Part shown: piece by piece, positions 1-7,365 of the stretch
Position numbering within the stretch: the first letter of the stretch is position 1
How the letters are laid out: each line of letters opens with the position of its first letter
Assembly: GCA_937871985.1 (NCBI GenBank)
Contig: CALMPB010000180.1
Location: forward strand, 1 to 19,530
Source of the DNA: an uncultured Burkholderiaceae bacterium
GTDB lineage: Bacteria; Pseudomonadota; Gammaproteobacteria; Burkholderiales; Burkholderiaceae
Reading direction: 5' to 3'
Length of the DNA: 19,530 nt
Translations under genes and position numbers: made by a program
Notes under the pieces: model-generated
Seen by the model: the letters and a program-made list of their open reading frames with translations, nothing else
The model's database searches: none
Told to the model about the DNA's origin: nothing

Positions 1-1886
1 TCACCCACCACCCGGCAGGCGAAAAGGTTTTTACCTGCCACTACTCCTTGTGGCACCGCGACCCAGTTTTCATGCACAACCTGCTGGAGCTCGCTGAAAC
101 CACCCGCGGCTGCCTGCAAGTCGTAAACAGGAACGGCATTGACGTAGGGCACTAGCTTTGCAACTGGCTTGATGAGCTTGTCGACAACCGATTGGCGCAT
201 GGGTATGTGTTGCTTCAGATAATCGCGAAGATCCTCGTCGCATGCATAAACAAAAGTGCCCCTTATGCCGCGCAACATGATGGTTTTGTAGATATTGAGT
301 ATGTACTGCTTCAACTCCGCTGGGTTCTTGACGGTTTGCTTACCATTGCGGTCAAAATAGCTGTCCTCATCGATGAAAATTTGGCCGAGCGCTTTGTCAT
401 AGCGGATTTCTTTACCGAAAATAAGGCCTGTGTAGTTAAGGTCATAGCCTTGGGTGGTATGGATGCAGCCGACTTCGCATTCAGCGTTTGGCGAATTGAC
501 CCAGCCAGTGTCGATGCTATTCCAGCGCAACTGAACATTGTCGATTTCAATGTCATGCAGGCTCGAATCTTTTTTCGAGCGCCACTGCCATGCATAACCA
601 GCGACTAGGCGCGATAGGCCGTAGTGTTGATTCTTCTCGCGAATTTCCGCAACCAGTTCCGATATATCGTCGAACAGCAGGAATTCGTACTTTCTCGATC
701 TGAACACGTTATTCGCTGCCAAGCGTGTGTTCAGAAGGTCGTCGATGAATTGCACATAATGCTGCCCTCCCCGGACGCGAAACTGGGAAACCAGCGCCAT
801 TACCCTGGAGCCAGGCGATGACATGATTGCCTGAAAATCGGCGGCATTGGCGTCGGAAGGCTTGATGGACTGGTTCGAGTCATAGAAGAACACCGCCTTA
901 TCCGACTGCTGCTTTACCCAATCGACCTCGCTGCAGGTGAATTTGTCGAGCCCAAGCGCCTTACATGCCTTATCAAAGGCTCCGTAATACGCACCCAAAT
1001 TGACACGCTTACGCAGTCTATGTGACTCGTCAACCAGCACAATGTCGTAACGACTGCGCGCCAGCTCCGAAGGGCTGATAACCATATCCGCTCGCAGGCC
1101 AGCCACGTTTCTAAAAGCACCTTTCAGTGTGGCTCTAAATGATGTCATCGGCACGACCAGTGCCATACGAGGCTTTACGTAGCGTTGTTTAAGTTGCGCC
1201 AACAGCTCACGCAGCTCACTTTCCTCTTCGGAAAATTCTTGCAAGCTCAGGTCAGTATCGTCGGAATGAAGCAGCTTGAAAAGGAAGATGGCCAGAACCG
1301 ATTTTCCGGTTCCCGCACCGCCTTCAACCACAATGTTCTTCAAGCCAGGATCCAGCAATGCACGCATGATTTCCATCAAGCCTTGCCGCTGGTCGAATGA
1401 CAAGGATTTGTAAGGCGAATATTTGAATACATCGGAATTATCGATGACTTCGAGCGAATGTTCCGCAACGCCTTGCGCCCGCAGTTTGTCCCAGGTTTCA
1501 CGAAAAATCTGCGAGTACAGTTCGTCTTTCTGATAATAATTGTGATCGACCAGACCCAAGTTGCCATTCAACAGATTGAAACGGCCGTCGGCAGCCATGT
1601 ATTTAATAAGCCCCGATTCGATATCCAGCGTCGCTGACTTGTTGAACCTCTCACTGCTTATCAGGTGCACCGTGGTCAGCTTCTTTTTGTGCGGGTGCTT
1701 TAGATGTGTGCCCAACCGAGTAAGCGTATCGGTGGTTTCGCCAACATAGGCATGGCGGGTGGCGCCGTCACTGAGTATATAAACCAGCGGCCAATTATTG
1801 CTGGCGTAGGCGTTGGCCTTTATGCCGTCCAAGGTGTCAGGCGAAAACCCGTATTGGTTCACTTCGACAAGATGCGGCGTGCTCAT
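1..1886 (-). CDS. GIY-YIG nuclease / DUF2075 (Schlafen group 3-like) helicase / S24-like protein, C-terminus cut by window edge
   Basis: The frame is open from the ATG at 1886 to the window edge, giving 628 codons with no stop. A GIY-YIG nuclease domain spans about residues 33-115, with VYIL at 35-38, AYVGE at 46-50, Arg57, His61 and Glu90. A P-loop helicase-like domain of the DUF2075 type follows: Walker A GGAGTGKS at 189-196, Walker B-like LVDES with Asp286-Glu287, a QFR motif at 368-370 and TTQGYD at 477-482. From VPVYDL (585-590) to RVVG at the edge the sequence matches the start of the S24/LexA-like domain that ends many DUF2075 proteins; the expected SM catalytic motif would lie just outside. 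The gene overlaps the upstream MazG-like gene by ATGA, so translation is probably coupled. Nucleic-acid cleavage or unwinding in phage or plasmid defence, or in repair, is inference. Base composition is visibly less GC-rich than in the right half of the window. Confidence 0.9.
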   Translation of the reverse strand, partial: MSTPHLVEVNQYGFSPDTLDGIKANAYASNNWPLVYILSDGATRHAYVGETTDTLTRLGTHLKHPHKKKLTTVHLISSERFNKSATLDIESGLIKYMAADGRFNLLNGNLGLVDHNYYQKDELYSQIFRETWDKLRAQGVAEHSLEVIDNSDVFKYSPYKSLSFDQRQGLMEIMRALLDPGLKNIVVEGGAGTGKSVLAIFLFKLLHSDDTDLSLQEFSEEESELRELLAQLKQRYVKPRMALVVPMTSFRATLKGAFRNVAGLRADMVISPSELARSRYDIVLVDESHRLRKRVNLGAYYGAFDKACKALGLDKFTCSEVDWVKQQSDKAVFFYDSNQSIKPSDANAADFQAIMSSPGSRVMALVSQFRVRGGQHYVQFIDDLLNTRLAANNVFRSRKYEFLLFDDISELVAEIREKNQHYGLSRLVAGYAWQWRSKKDSSLHDIEIDNVQLRWNSIDTGWVNSPNAECEVGCIHTTQGYDLNYTGLIFGKEIRYDKALGQIFIDEDSYFDRNGKQTVKNPAELKQYILNIYKTIMLRGIRGTFVYACDEDLRDYLKQHIPMRQSVVDKLIKPVAKLVPYVNAVPVYDLQAAAGGFSELQQVVHENWVAVPQGVVAGKNLFACRVVG

Positions 1887-2203
1887 AGTTCGGTGTATTT
1901 CTTGGCACTACCCTTGGCTTTGTCTATTGGGTATTTTGCTTCGTTACGCTCGATTTTTTCCAGGACGATTTTTTGCACATCAAAGCCATAAGCATCCGAT
2001 AGCAACAAAGCATAAGCCAGGACATCCGCCGGTTCTTCTTTTACTTTTTCAGTGTCGGCAGCTTCCGGCGCCTTCCAGAGAAAAGCTTCCAGCAATTCAC
2101 CGGCTTCAATGCTTAGAGCCACCGCCAAATCTTTGGGGTTATGAAACTGTTTCCAGTCGCGATTGTCGCGAAACTGGCGCAACCTTTGTATGACTTGATC
2201 CAT
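1883..2203 (-). CDS. MazG-like nucleotide pyrophosphohydrolase
   Basis: This 106-residue protein has the size and all-alpha look of single-domain MazG-like (RS21-C6/DCTPP-type) enzymes, which hydrolyse nucleoside triphosphates to monophosphate plus pyrophosphate with Mg2+. The metal-binding pattern EXXE then EXXD is visible as Glu36/Glu39 and Glu57/Asp60, 17 residues apart, and Glu33 and Glu36 form a further EAGE turn. The usual EELAD is EEPAD here, with Pro58. Its TGA stop overlaps the ATG of the helicase gene (ATGA), so the two form one operon transcribed leftward. A purine-rich AGGAA lies unusually close to the start codon. House-cleaning of modified nucleotides is the family role; a defence role with the nuclease-helicase is inferred from the tight coupling only. 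Confidence 0.88.
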   Translation of the reverse strand: MDQVIQRLRQFRDNRDWKQFHNPKDLAVALSIEAGELLEAFLWKAPEAADTEKVKEEPADVLAYALLLSDAYGFDVQKIVLEKIERNEAKYPIDKAKGSAKKYTEL

Positions 2204-2394
2204 TTCCTAACCTATTCTGACTTACCTTATTGGGAGAAATAGTAACTTGCCTGACTGCAAGCTGCACTGGATAACCCCCGGCGCCAGCATGAAGGGTGTC
2301 CCGCTCCTCTCAGAACGTCGTTTCAGAGCGGCCCAGGACAACGTCACCCCTTGCCTGGCCGATCCGAACAACTAACCATCAACCGCAGCAATAA

Positions 2395-2430
2395 TTGACA
2401 GCAAGGCAAAAACCCATCACAATCACCGCA
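2395..2430 (+). promoter_or_regulatory. Probable sigma70 promoter giving a leaderless fic transcript
   Basis: A perfect -35 TTGACA (2395-2400) is followed after 17 bases by CACAAT (2418-2423), four of six matches to the -10 consensus. Transcription would begin about seven bases later, essentially at the A of the fic ATG (2430). No Shine-Dalgarno sequence precedes that ATG, which fits a leaderless mRNA. Confidence 0.5.
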
Positions 2431-3578
2431 TGAATTACGGTGAATATATCTGGCAATCGCCGCATTGGCCTGGCTGGAAATACGATCTCTCTGCCTTGGC
2501 GGAGCCCTTGGCATCGGTCAGCCGTACCCAAGGGATGCTCCTTGGCCGCCTGGCGGATATAGGTATGGCCCTGCGCGATGAGGCCTGCCTCTTCGCGTTA
2601 ACGGAAGATGTCATCCAAACCAGCGCCATCGAAGGCGAAACGCTGCAGGCAGCCTCTGTTCGATCCTCAGTCGCTCGGCGTCTGGGTGTGGACATCGGCG
2701 CCCTAGCCCCCGCAGATCGCCACGTAGACGGTGTCGTGGACATGGTATTGGACGCGACCAATAATGCGGCTGCTCCACTGACCATTGAGCGTCTGCTTGG
2801 CTGGCATGCCGCACTATTTCCGACCGGCTACTCGGGGCTGAGCCGCATTCACGTTGGCCGTTGGCGCGATGACTCCATGGGCCCAATGCAGGTGGTTTCT
2901 GGCTCGATTGGCCGTGAGAAGGTTCACTTCGAAGCTCCTCCGGCTGATCGGCTGCCCGCGGAGACAAATGTTTTCCTGGCCTGGTTGAATGACGCACGGG
3001 CCAACGATCCCCATCTACTACGTGCCGGCCTGGGACACTTATGGTTCGTCACGCTGCATCCTTTTGATGACGGCAACGGCCGGATTGCCCGCGCCATCGG
3101 CGATCTACTCCTGGCACGAGCGGATGGAAGCACACAACGGTTCTATAGTCTCTCCGCGCAAATTCAGCGAGAGCGGAACGCCTATTATGACGTTCTTGAG
3201 CGTACACAAAAAGGCGACATGGACGTGACAAGGTGGCTGCAATGGTTCTTGGCAACCTTGTTAAAAGCTGTGGAACAGGCCCACGGTGCGCTGGATCAGG
3301 TGCTGTCCAAGGCGAAGTTCTGGCAACAAGCCTCGACCATTCCGATGAACGAACGGCAGATCAAAGTGCTGAATCGACTGTTGGATGGGTATGAAGGAAA
3401 GCTGACCACTAGTAAATGGGCAGCCCTCGCCAAGTGTTCCAATGACACTGCCCTACGCGACATCACAGAGTTGCTCCAACAAGGGGTGCTTCATAAATCG
3501 ACAGCAGGCGGCCGCAGCACAAGCTACGAAGTAAATCGCAAGATGCTGGCCACCCCGCTACATCTTCCGCAACCGTAG
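2430..3578 (+). CDS. Fic/DOC family protein with N-terminal DUF4172 (class II, self-inhibited)
   Basis: The 382-residue protein starts with YIWQSPHWPGWKYD, typical of the DUF4172 domain that begins this Fic subgroup, so the ATG at 2430 is the likely start even without a ribosome binding site. Residues 64-69 (TSAIEG) match the inhibitory helix motif (S/T)xxxE(G/N), with Glu68 as the residue that would block ATP placement. The Fic core motif HPFDDGNGRIAR lies at 210-221 with catalytic His210. The C-terminal third (about 300-375) resembles a winged helix. Fic enzymes usually transfer AMP from ATP to a hydroxyl of a target protein; the target here cannot be read. An inhibitory helix before the Fic core (class II) suggests a self-regulated enzyme. 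It diverges from the MazG-helicase operon and its 3' end overlaps the MFS gene by 21 bases, tail to tail. Confidence 0.92.
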   Translation: MNYGEYIWQSPHWPGWKYDLSALAEPLASVSRTQGMLLGRLADIGMALRDEACLFALTEDVIQTSAIEGETLQAASVRSSVARRLGVDIGALAPADRHVDGVVDMVLDATNNAAAPLTIERLLGWHAALFPTGYSGLSRIHVGRWRDDSMGPMQVVSGSIGREKVHFEAPPADRLPAETNVFLAWLNDARANDPHLLRAGLGHLWFVTLHPFDDGNGRIARAIGDLLLARADGSTQRFYSLSAQIQRERNAYYDVLERTQKGDMDVTRWLQWFLATLLKAVEQAHGALDQVLSKAKFWQQASTIPMNERQIKVLNRLLDGYEGKLTTSKWAALAKCSNDTALRDITELLQQGVLHKSTAGGRSTSYEVNRKMLATPLHLPQP

Positions 3579-4727
3579 CGTCATGAACACTCCCAGCCCT
3601 GCCGCAGCAGCCCCAATAAAAAACACCTGCGCATGCCCAAAATGATCCGCGATCCAGCCTGCCACGGGCCCAGTTGCCCCATAGGTCAGATCCTGGAACG
3701 CGGCGAAGCCGCCGATGGCGGTTCCGCGCAGATGGGCGGGTACTCGCTTGACCGCTTCCAGCCCCATGGCGGGAAACACCATGGAGCAACCCATTCCTGT
3801 CAATAGCGCTCCGGCCAGAGCCACGGTTGAATTGGGCGCGAGCCACAGAAGGGCCTGGCCAAGGGCCTCCACCAATAGCGAACCCAGCGCCACGGGAATT
3901 CCGCCGATCCGATCTGGCAAAGTGCCGCATACCAGCCGCATCGCCACGAAGCCAACGCCGAAGCACGTCAGGCCGTAGCCTGCGCCATGCCATCCTTTGG
4001 CAAGAAAATACAGGGGAAGGAAAGCGCCCAGTGCGGCGAAGCCTATGCCTTGCAGGCCGACCACGGTGCCGGGCTTCCAGATCAGCCCGATGACCTGCGC
4101 GAACGGCGGGCGCTGGCCAGCCTGCGCGGGCACGACGGGTGCCACCCACCACGACATCAACGCGCCGAGCAGCGGCAAGGCAGCGCAAATTACCATGAGG
4201 CCGATGAAGCCGGTATGCTGCAGTAGCCACAGCCCCAGCGGGCCGCCTACGGCAAACGCGCCGTACATGCCCATGCCGGCAAGCGCCATTACCAGTCCGG
4301 AGCGTGCCGGCCCCATCATGGCCATGCACCAAGCAAGCACGCCGACCAAGGTAAGGCTTTCGCCCAGCCCCAGCAGCAAGCGACCAGCAAGCAGGATGAC
4401 GTACGATACCGTGCCCGTACCCAGTGATGGCAAGGACGATGCCAGGCAAAGTAGCGCAGCCAGTGTGTACACGGCCAAGCCCGCCAACATGCTGACTTTG
4501 CCGCCGTGCACATCCGCGAGGCGCCCAGCCCAGCCGCGGCTGAGAATGGTAGATAGGAAGGCGATGCCCACGGCCAGGCCGGAGGCGACGTTGTCCATGC
4601 CCAGGGTGCGCGAAACATGCACGGCCACGGCGGGCATGGACATGGCTACGGCCAGATAGGAAAAGAATAGCGCCAGGGTCATCCAGACCAGACGGCGTAG
4701 GGAAGAATCCCGCAAAATGTTCGACAT
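3558..4727 (-). CDS. MFS transporter, YhhS/YfcJ (UPF0226)-like
   Basis: From the ATG at 4727 the protein has 389 residues and about twelve hydrophobic segments, the usual MFS size. The loop between segments 2 and 3 (SRGWAGRLADVHGGK) matches the MFS signature, and stretches such as LLLGLGES, GPLGLW, FPAMGLEAVKRVP and the LRLRKM tail strongly recall E. coli YhhS/YfcJ. The frame continues upstream to a GTG at 4802, but those 25 residues are Cys/His-rich and not membrane-like, so I prefer the first ATG (MSNILRDSS), although no good ribosome binding site precedes it. The family exports small molecules in exchange for protons; the substrate is unknown. It lies 207 bases downstream of the ammonia-lyase gene on the same strand and could be co-transcribed. 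It ends inside the 3' end of the convergent fic gene. Confidence 0.88.
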   Translation of the reverse strand: MSNILRDSSLRRLVWMTLALFFSYLAVAMSMPAVAVHVSRTLGMDNVASGLAVGIAFLSTILSRGWAGRLADVHGGKVSMLAGLAVYTLAALLCLASSLPSLGTGTVSYVILLAGRLLLGLGESLTLVGVLAWCMAMMGPARSGLVMALAGMGMYGAFAVGGPLGLWLLQHTGFIGLMVICAALPLLGALMSWWVAPVVPAQAGQRPPFAQVIGLIWKPGTVVGLQGIGFAALGAFLPLYFLAKGWHGAGYGLTCFGVGFVAMRLVCGTLPDRIGGIPVALGSLLVEALGQALLWLAPNSTVALAGALLTGMGCSMVFPAMGLEAVKRVPAHLRGTAIGGFAAFQDLTYGATGPVAGWIADHFGHAQVFFIGAAAAGLGVFMTLRLRKM

Positions 4728-4934
4728 TGAATGCACCGTTCCATCAAGGCGGCACTGAAACGATGGGCAGGCGAGATGGGTAGTGACGCAGCACCAACGC
4801 ACATCGCCAGCCGGCGCACGTGCCGCTGGTAATGCGTTGGTTGACGTAAACGCTTACGGCTGCCTTCGAGGAAGAAGACCTCGGTGAGAGACAACGGCAA
4901 CAGCATACCGTATTCCGTCGCCGCGAGAAAGTAG

Positions 4935-5906
4935 CTAAGGTGACTCGCCGCCGACCAACCCGGCAAAACGCGCCATGTCGACGTTTCCGCCGCTCAGGAT
5001 CACGCCGATGCGTTTTCCCTTCAGCCTGCCCTTCATCCGCCGGGCGGCGGCGAATCCCAGGCAGCCGGTCGGCTCGACAATGAGTTTCATGCGGGTGGCC
5101 ATGAAGGCCATGCAATCGATGAGTTCGGTATCCGAAGCGGTCAGGATGTCACTGACGTCCCGCTGGATGATGGGGAACGTCAGGTTGCCCAGATGCTGTG
5201 TTTGCGCGCCGTCGGCGATGGTCTTGGGCGTGTCGATATGTACGATGGCGCCCGTGCGGAACGAGCGCTGGCCGTCATTGCCCGCCTCGGGCTCGACACC
5301 GTATAGCTGACAGTCGGGCGCCAGCGCCCGGGTGGCCAACGCGCAGCCCGAAAGCAGGCCGCCACCGCCCAATGGCACGAAAAGGGTATCCAGGGGGCCA
5401 AGCTCTTCGAAAAGCTCTTTGGCCGCCGTGCCCTGGCCGCAGAGCACGTCGGGGTGGTCGTAAGGTGGGATCAGCGTCAGGCCGTGTTTCTCCGCCAGCT
5501 CCCGGCCGATCTGCTCGCGATCTTGCGTATAGCGGTCGTAAACCACCACATTGCCGCCATAGCCTTTGGTGGCAGCCATCTTGCCTGCCGGCGCATCGTG
5601 CGGCATGACAATGGTGGCGGGAATATCCAGAAGTCTGGCCGACAGCGCGACGGCCTGCGCATGGTTGCCGGAGGAAAAAGCGACGACCCCCGCCTTGCGC
5701 TGTTCGGGAGTGAGCCTCGACAAGGCATTGAAGCCCCCACGGAACTTGAACGCCCCCATCCGCTGCAGGTTCTCGCACTTGAAAAAGACGCTGGCGCCGA
5801 AATCTTCGTCGACCGTGCGCGAAGTCATCACGGGAGTCTTGTGGGCGTAGCCCCGAATACGTTCAGACGCCGCCGCCACATCGTCGAAAGTGGGAAGGTT
5901 GATCAT
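4935..5906 (-). CDS. PLP-dependent ammonia-lyase: threo-3-hydroxy-L-aspartate ammonia-lyase / threonine dehydratase / serine racemase family
   Basis: The 323-residue product has all landmarks of fold-type II PLP enzymes: Schiff-base lysine in GAFKFRGG (Lys54), SSGNHAQA with the likely catalytic Ser79, the phosphate loop GGGGL (180-184) and the pyridine-nitrogen contact SGGN (305-308). The length matches the short, ACT-domain-free group that includes yeast Sry1, bacterial threo-3-hydroxyaspartate ammonia-lyase and eukaryotic serine racemase. It converts a beta-hydroxy amino acid to an oxo acid and ammonia; hydroxyaspartate to oxaloacetate is the best guess, with serine or threonine as alternatives. 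The ATG at 5906 is chosen over the longer frame (to 6002) because AAGGA lies eight bases upstream and family homology starts there. It diverges from the DUF6790 gene across 125 bases. Confidence 0.87.
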   Translation of the reverse strand: MINLPTFDDVAAASERIRGYAHKTPVMTSRTVDEDFGASVFFKCENLQRMGAFKFRGGFNALSRLTPEQRKAGVVAFSSGNHAQAVALSARLLDIPATIVMPHDAPAGKMAATKGYGGNVVVYDRYTQDREQIGRELAEKHGLTLIPPYDHPDVLCGQGTAAKELFEELGPLDTLFVPLGGGGLLSGCALATRALAPDCQLYGVEPEAGNDGQRSFRTGAIVHIDTPKTIADGAQTQHLGNLTFPIIQRDVSDILTASDTELIDCMAFMATRMKLIVEPTGCLGFAAARRMKGRLKGKRIGVILSGGNVDMARFAGLVGGESP

Positions 5907-6031
5907 TGAAATCCTTTTTCGGCCGGCTTGCCGAGATAATACAATGTCGGCGCCTACACCGGCTAAACAGTTGCGCATCCACGCCACGGCAGTTATCGTC
6001 ACATCTGCTTGATCGCATAGGAGAATCTGCC

Positions 6032-6493
6032 ATGCAGCTTGTCGTGATCGTTTTGCTGATGGCAGTCCTGCCTGTTATTTCAATTATTCTGGACGTCACC
6101 GCAGGCCGGGCGGAACTGGTCGATGCACTGGGCACCTGGTTCGTGTTCTGGGGCATGGGGTGGCGTCTTGCTGTTGCAGCGGTACACCAAATGCTGCGGC
6201 CGGGTTTTACCGCGAAACGAATTTTTGAAATCCATGACCCCGAGGCAAGCAAGCTTGTGCTGGAGATTGGCTTTGGCAATCTTGCGCTGGGAGTCCCGGC
6301 CATCGCGAGCCTTTACTTCCCGGCCTGGGTGCCGGCCCTGGCTCTGGCGGGCTGTATCTTCTTTGGGCTGGCGGGCATCCAGCATGTCAGAAACAAGGCC
6401 TCCACCCGCTCGGAAATCGCGGCCATGGTCTCGGATCTTGGCATCGCGACGGTCTTGGCCATTTATCTTCTCTGGCACGGCCTATTAACCTAG
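6032..6493 (+). CDS. DUF6790 family integral membrane protein
   Basis: This is a 153-residue hydrophobic protein with about five membrane segments: residues 1-22, 30-55, 75-97, 99-118 and 132-150 approximately. Between segments 2 and 3 sits FTAKRIFEIHDPEA, and a conserved-looking MVSDLG precedes the last helix; this layout is what I recall of DUF6790. No function is known to me. The start at 6032 is chosen because AGGAG (6019-6023) lies eight bases upstream; the frame runs back to 5906 with no membrane-like or conserved content. The DUF2478 gene follows after 15 bases, so the two form an operon. Family assignment is from memory of motif style, not from a search. Confidence 0.75.
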   Translation: MQLVVIVLLMAVLPVISIILDVTAGRAELVDALGTWFVFWGMGWRLAVAAVHQMLRPGFTAKRIFEIHDPEASKLVLEIGFGNLALGVPAIASLYFPAWVPALALAGCIFFGLAGIQHVRNKASTRSEIAAMVSDLGIATVLAIYLLWHGLLT

Positions 6494-6508
6494 AATCGGA
6501 AGAAACCC

Positions 6509-7015
6509 ATGTCCAACTCGAACACCATCGCCGTCATCGCGAACCGTGAAGGTCTGGATTCCCAGGCTCTTTTGTCGAACGCCGTTGCGGCATGGCGCAA
6601 CGCCGGAATAAGAGTCGTCGGGGTTCTTGCCGAGAACAATACCGAGAAAGGCATGTGCAGCGCGGGGTTTGTGCGTGATCTTGTTTCGGGAAGGGAATTT
6701 TCCATCCAGCTCGATGCGCCGCCGGTCGACAGCACCTGCCATCTTGACGCCACGGGGCTGGAAAGCGCCGCCGCCAATCTGCTCGCGCAGATAGCGCAAG
6801 CCGACGTCGTGGTCTTAAGCAAGTTCGGCAAGCTGGAAGCCGCGCAAGGGGGGCTTTGGCCGGTGTTCCAGGCGGCTATTGCGGCAGGCAAACCGCTATT
6901 GACAACCGTTTCATCCAAGCATCGCGAAGCCTGGAATGTAGTCGCTCCAAAGGCGACCTGGCTCGAGGGCAGCCCGGAGTCCATTGAGCAGTGGTGGAAT
7001 GCCTCCAGGCCATAA
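6509..7015 (+). CDS. DUF2478 family protein (possible nucleotide-binding)
   Basis: The 168-residue soluble protein has an alpha/beta pattern with hydrophobic strands IAVIAN (7-12), VVGVLAE (36-42), DVVVLSKFGKLEA and PLLTTVSS near the C-terminus. The phrase LSKFGKLEAAQGGLWPVFQAAIAAGKPLL is typical of DUF2478, which resembles P-loop NTPases, but no clear Walker A is present near the N-terminus. The family is often seen near molybdenum or metal uptake genes; none is present here. GGAAGAA precedes the ATG. It is the second gene of the operon with the DUF6790 membrane protein, so a joint envelope-related role is possible but unproven. Confidence 0.72.
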   Translation: MSNSNTIAVIANREGLDSQALLSNAVAAWRNAGIRVVGVLAENNTEKGMCSAGFVRDLVSGREFSIQLDAPPVDSTCHLDATGLESAAANLLAQIAQADVVVLSKFGKLEAAQGGLWPVFQAAIAAGKPLLTTVSSKHREAWNVVAPKATWLEGSPESIEQWWNASRP

Positions 7016-7276
7016 GTCACGGAGGCTACAACACCCGTAACGTTGGCAAACACCGGGAAAAGTCCGCGGATACAGGGCCAAGACTTCTCGGGTCTTACTG
7101 GATGAGATTGCCGGCCCGGCTGAACGCAACGAGGTCTGTCGTTGACCATCTCTTCCGTCATGGCCACAGCGCCATAAAAACTCTTGCGCCATTTCTTACT
7201 GATTCTGCTTGAGGCCTTCCTCAATGCGCCTCCTCCGGATATTTCAATGAAGGCATTATCCAGCTCCGCGCCCATG

Positions 7277-7293
7277 ATCGGGATAACCCCGAT
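7277..7293. promoter_or_regulatory. Inverted repeat upstream of the Rieske oxygenase gene
   Basis: ATCGGG, spacer ATAAC, CCCGAT forms a perfect six-base inverted repeat about 75 bases before the oxygenase ATG. Its size suits a dimeric regulator. The nearby MarR protein is a candidate, but no identical copy occurs in the marR-SDR intergenic space. Confidence 0.35.
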
Positions 7294-7302
7294 ATTTATT
7301 AT

Positions 7303-7314
7303 GTGCATTTGCAC
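7303..7314. promoter_or_regulatory. Short palindrome GTGCA-TT-TGCAC upstream of the Rieske oxygenase gene
   Basis: This 12-base inverted repeat with five-base arms overlaps a TTGCAC that could serve as a -35 element. It lies ten bases right of the larger repeat. A regulator site is plausible; chance is not excluded. Confidence 0.28.
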
Positions 7315-7365
7315 GTATTGTGCTGAGTATTGGATCTTTCAATTGACTAAGGCATTGGAGGGAAC

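Larger units (their letters stand above)
7016..7365. other. 350-base intergenic region without a convincing gene
   Basis: No frame here has a ribosome binding site plus recognisable protein sequence. The right half holds two inverted repeats described separately and must contain the promoter of the Rieske oxygenase gene. A short plus-strand stretch reading VVDHLFRHGH weakly recalls the N-terminus of ECF-type sigma factors, so a decayed gene end is possible but unsupported. Confidence 0.4.

Noticed and set aside
3463..4449. 328-residue minus-strand frame overlapping the MFS gene
   Set aside because: Low-complexity Arg/Gly-rich shadow; the other frame has twelve membrane segments and family motifs.
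7016..7365. A plus-strand stretch reading VVDHLFRHGH resembling an ECF sigma factor N-terminus
   Set aside because: The likeness covers about ten residues only, no ribosome binding site precedes it, and the sequence after it does not follow the sigma-factor pattern.
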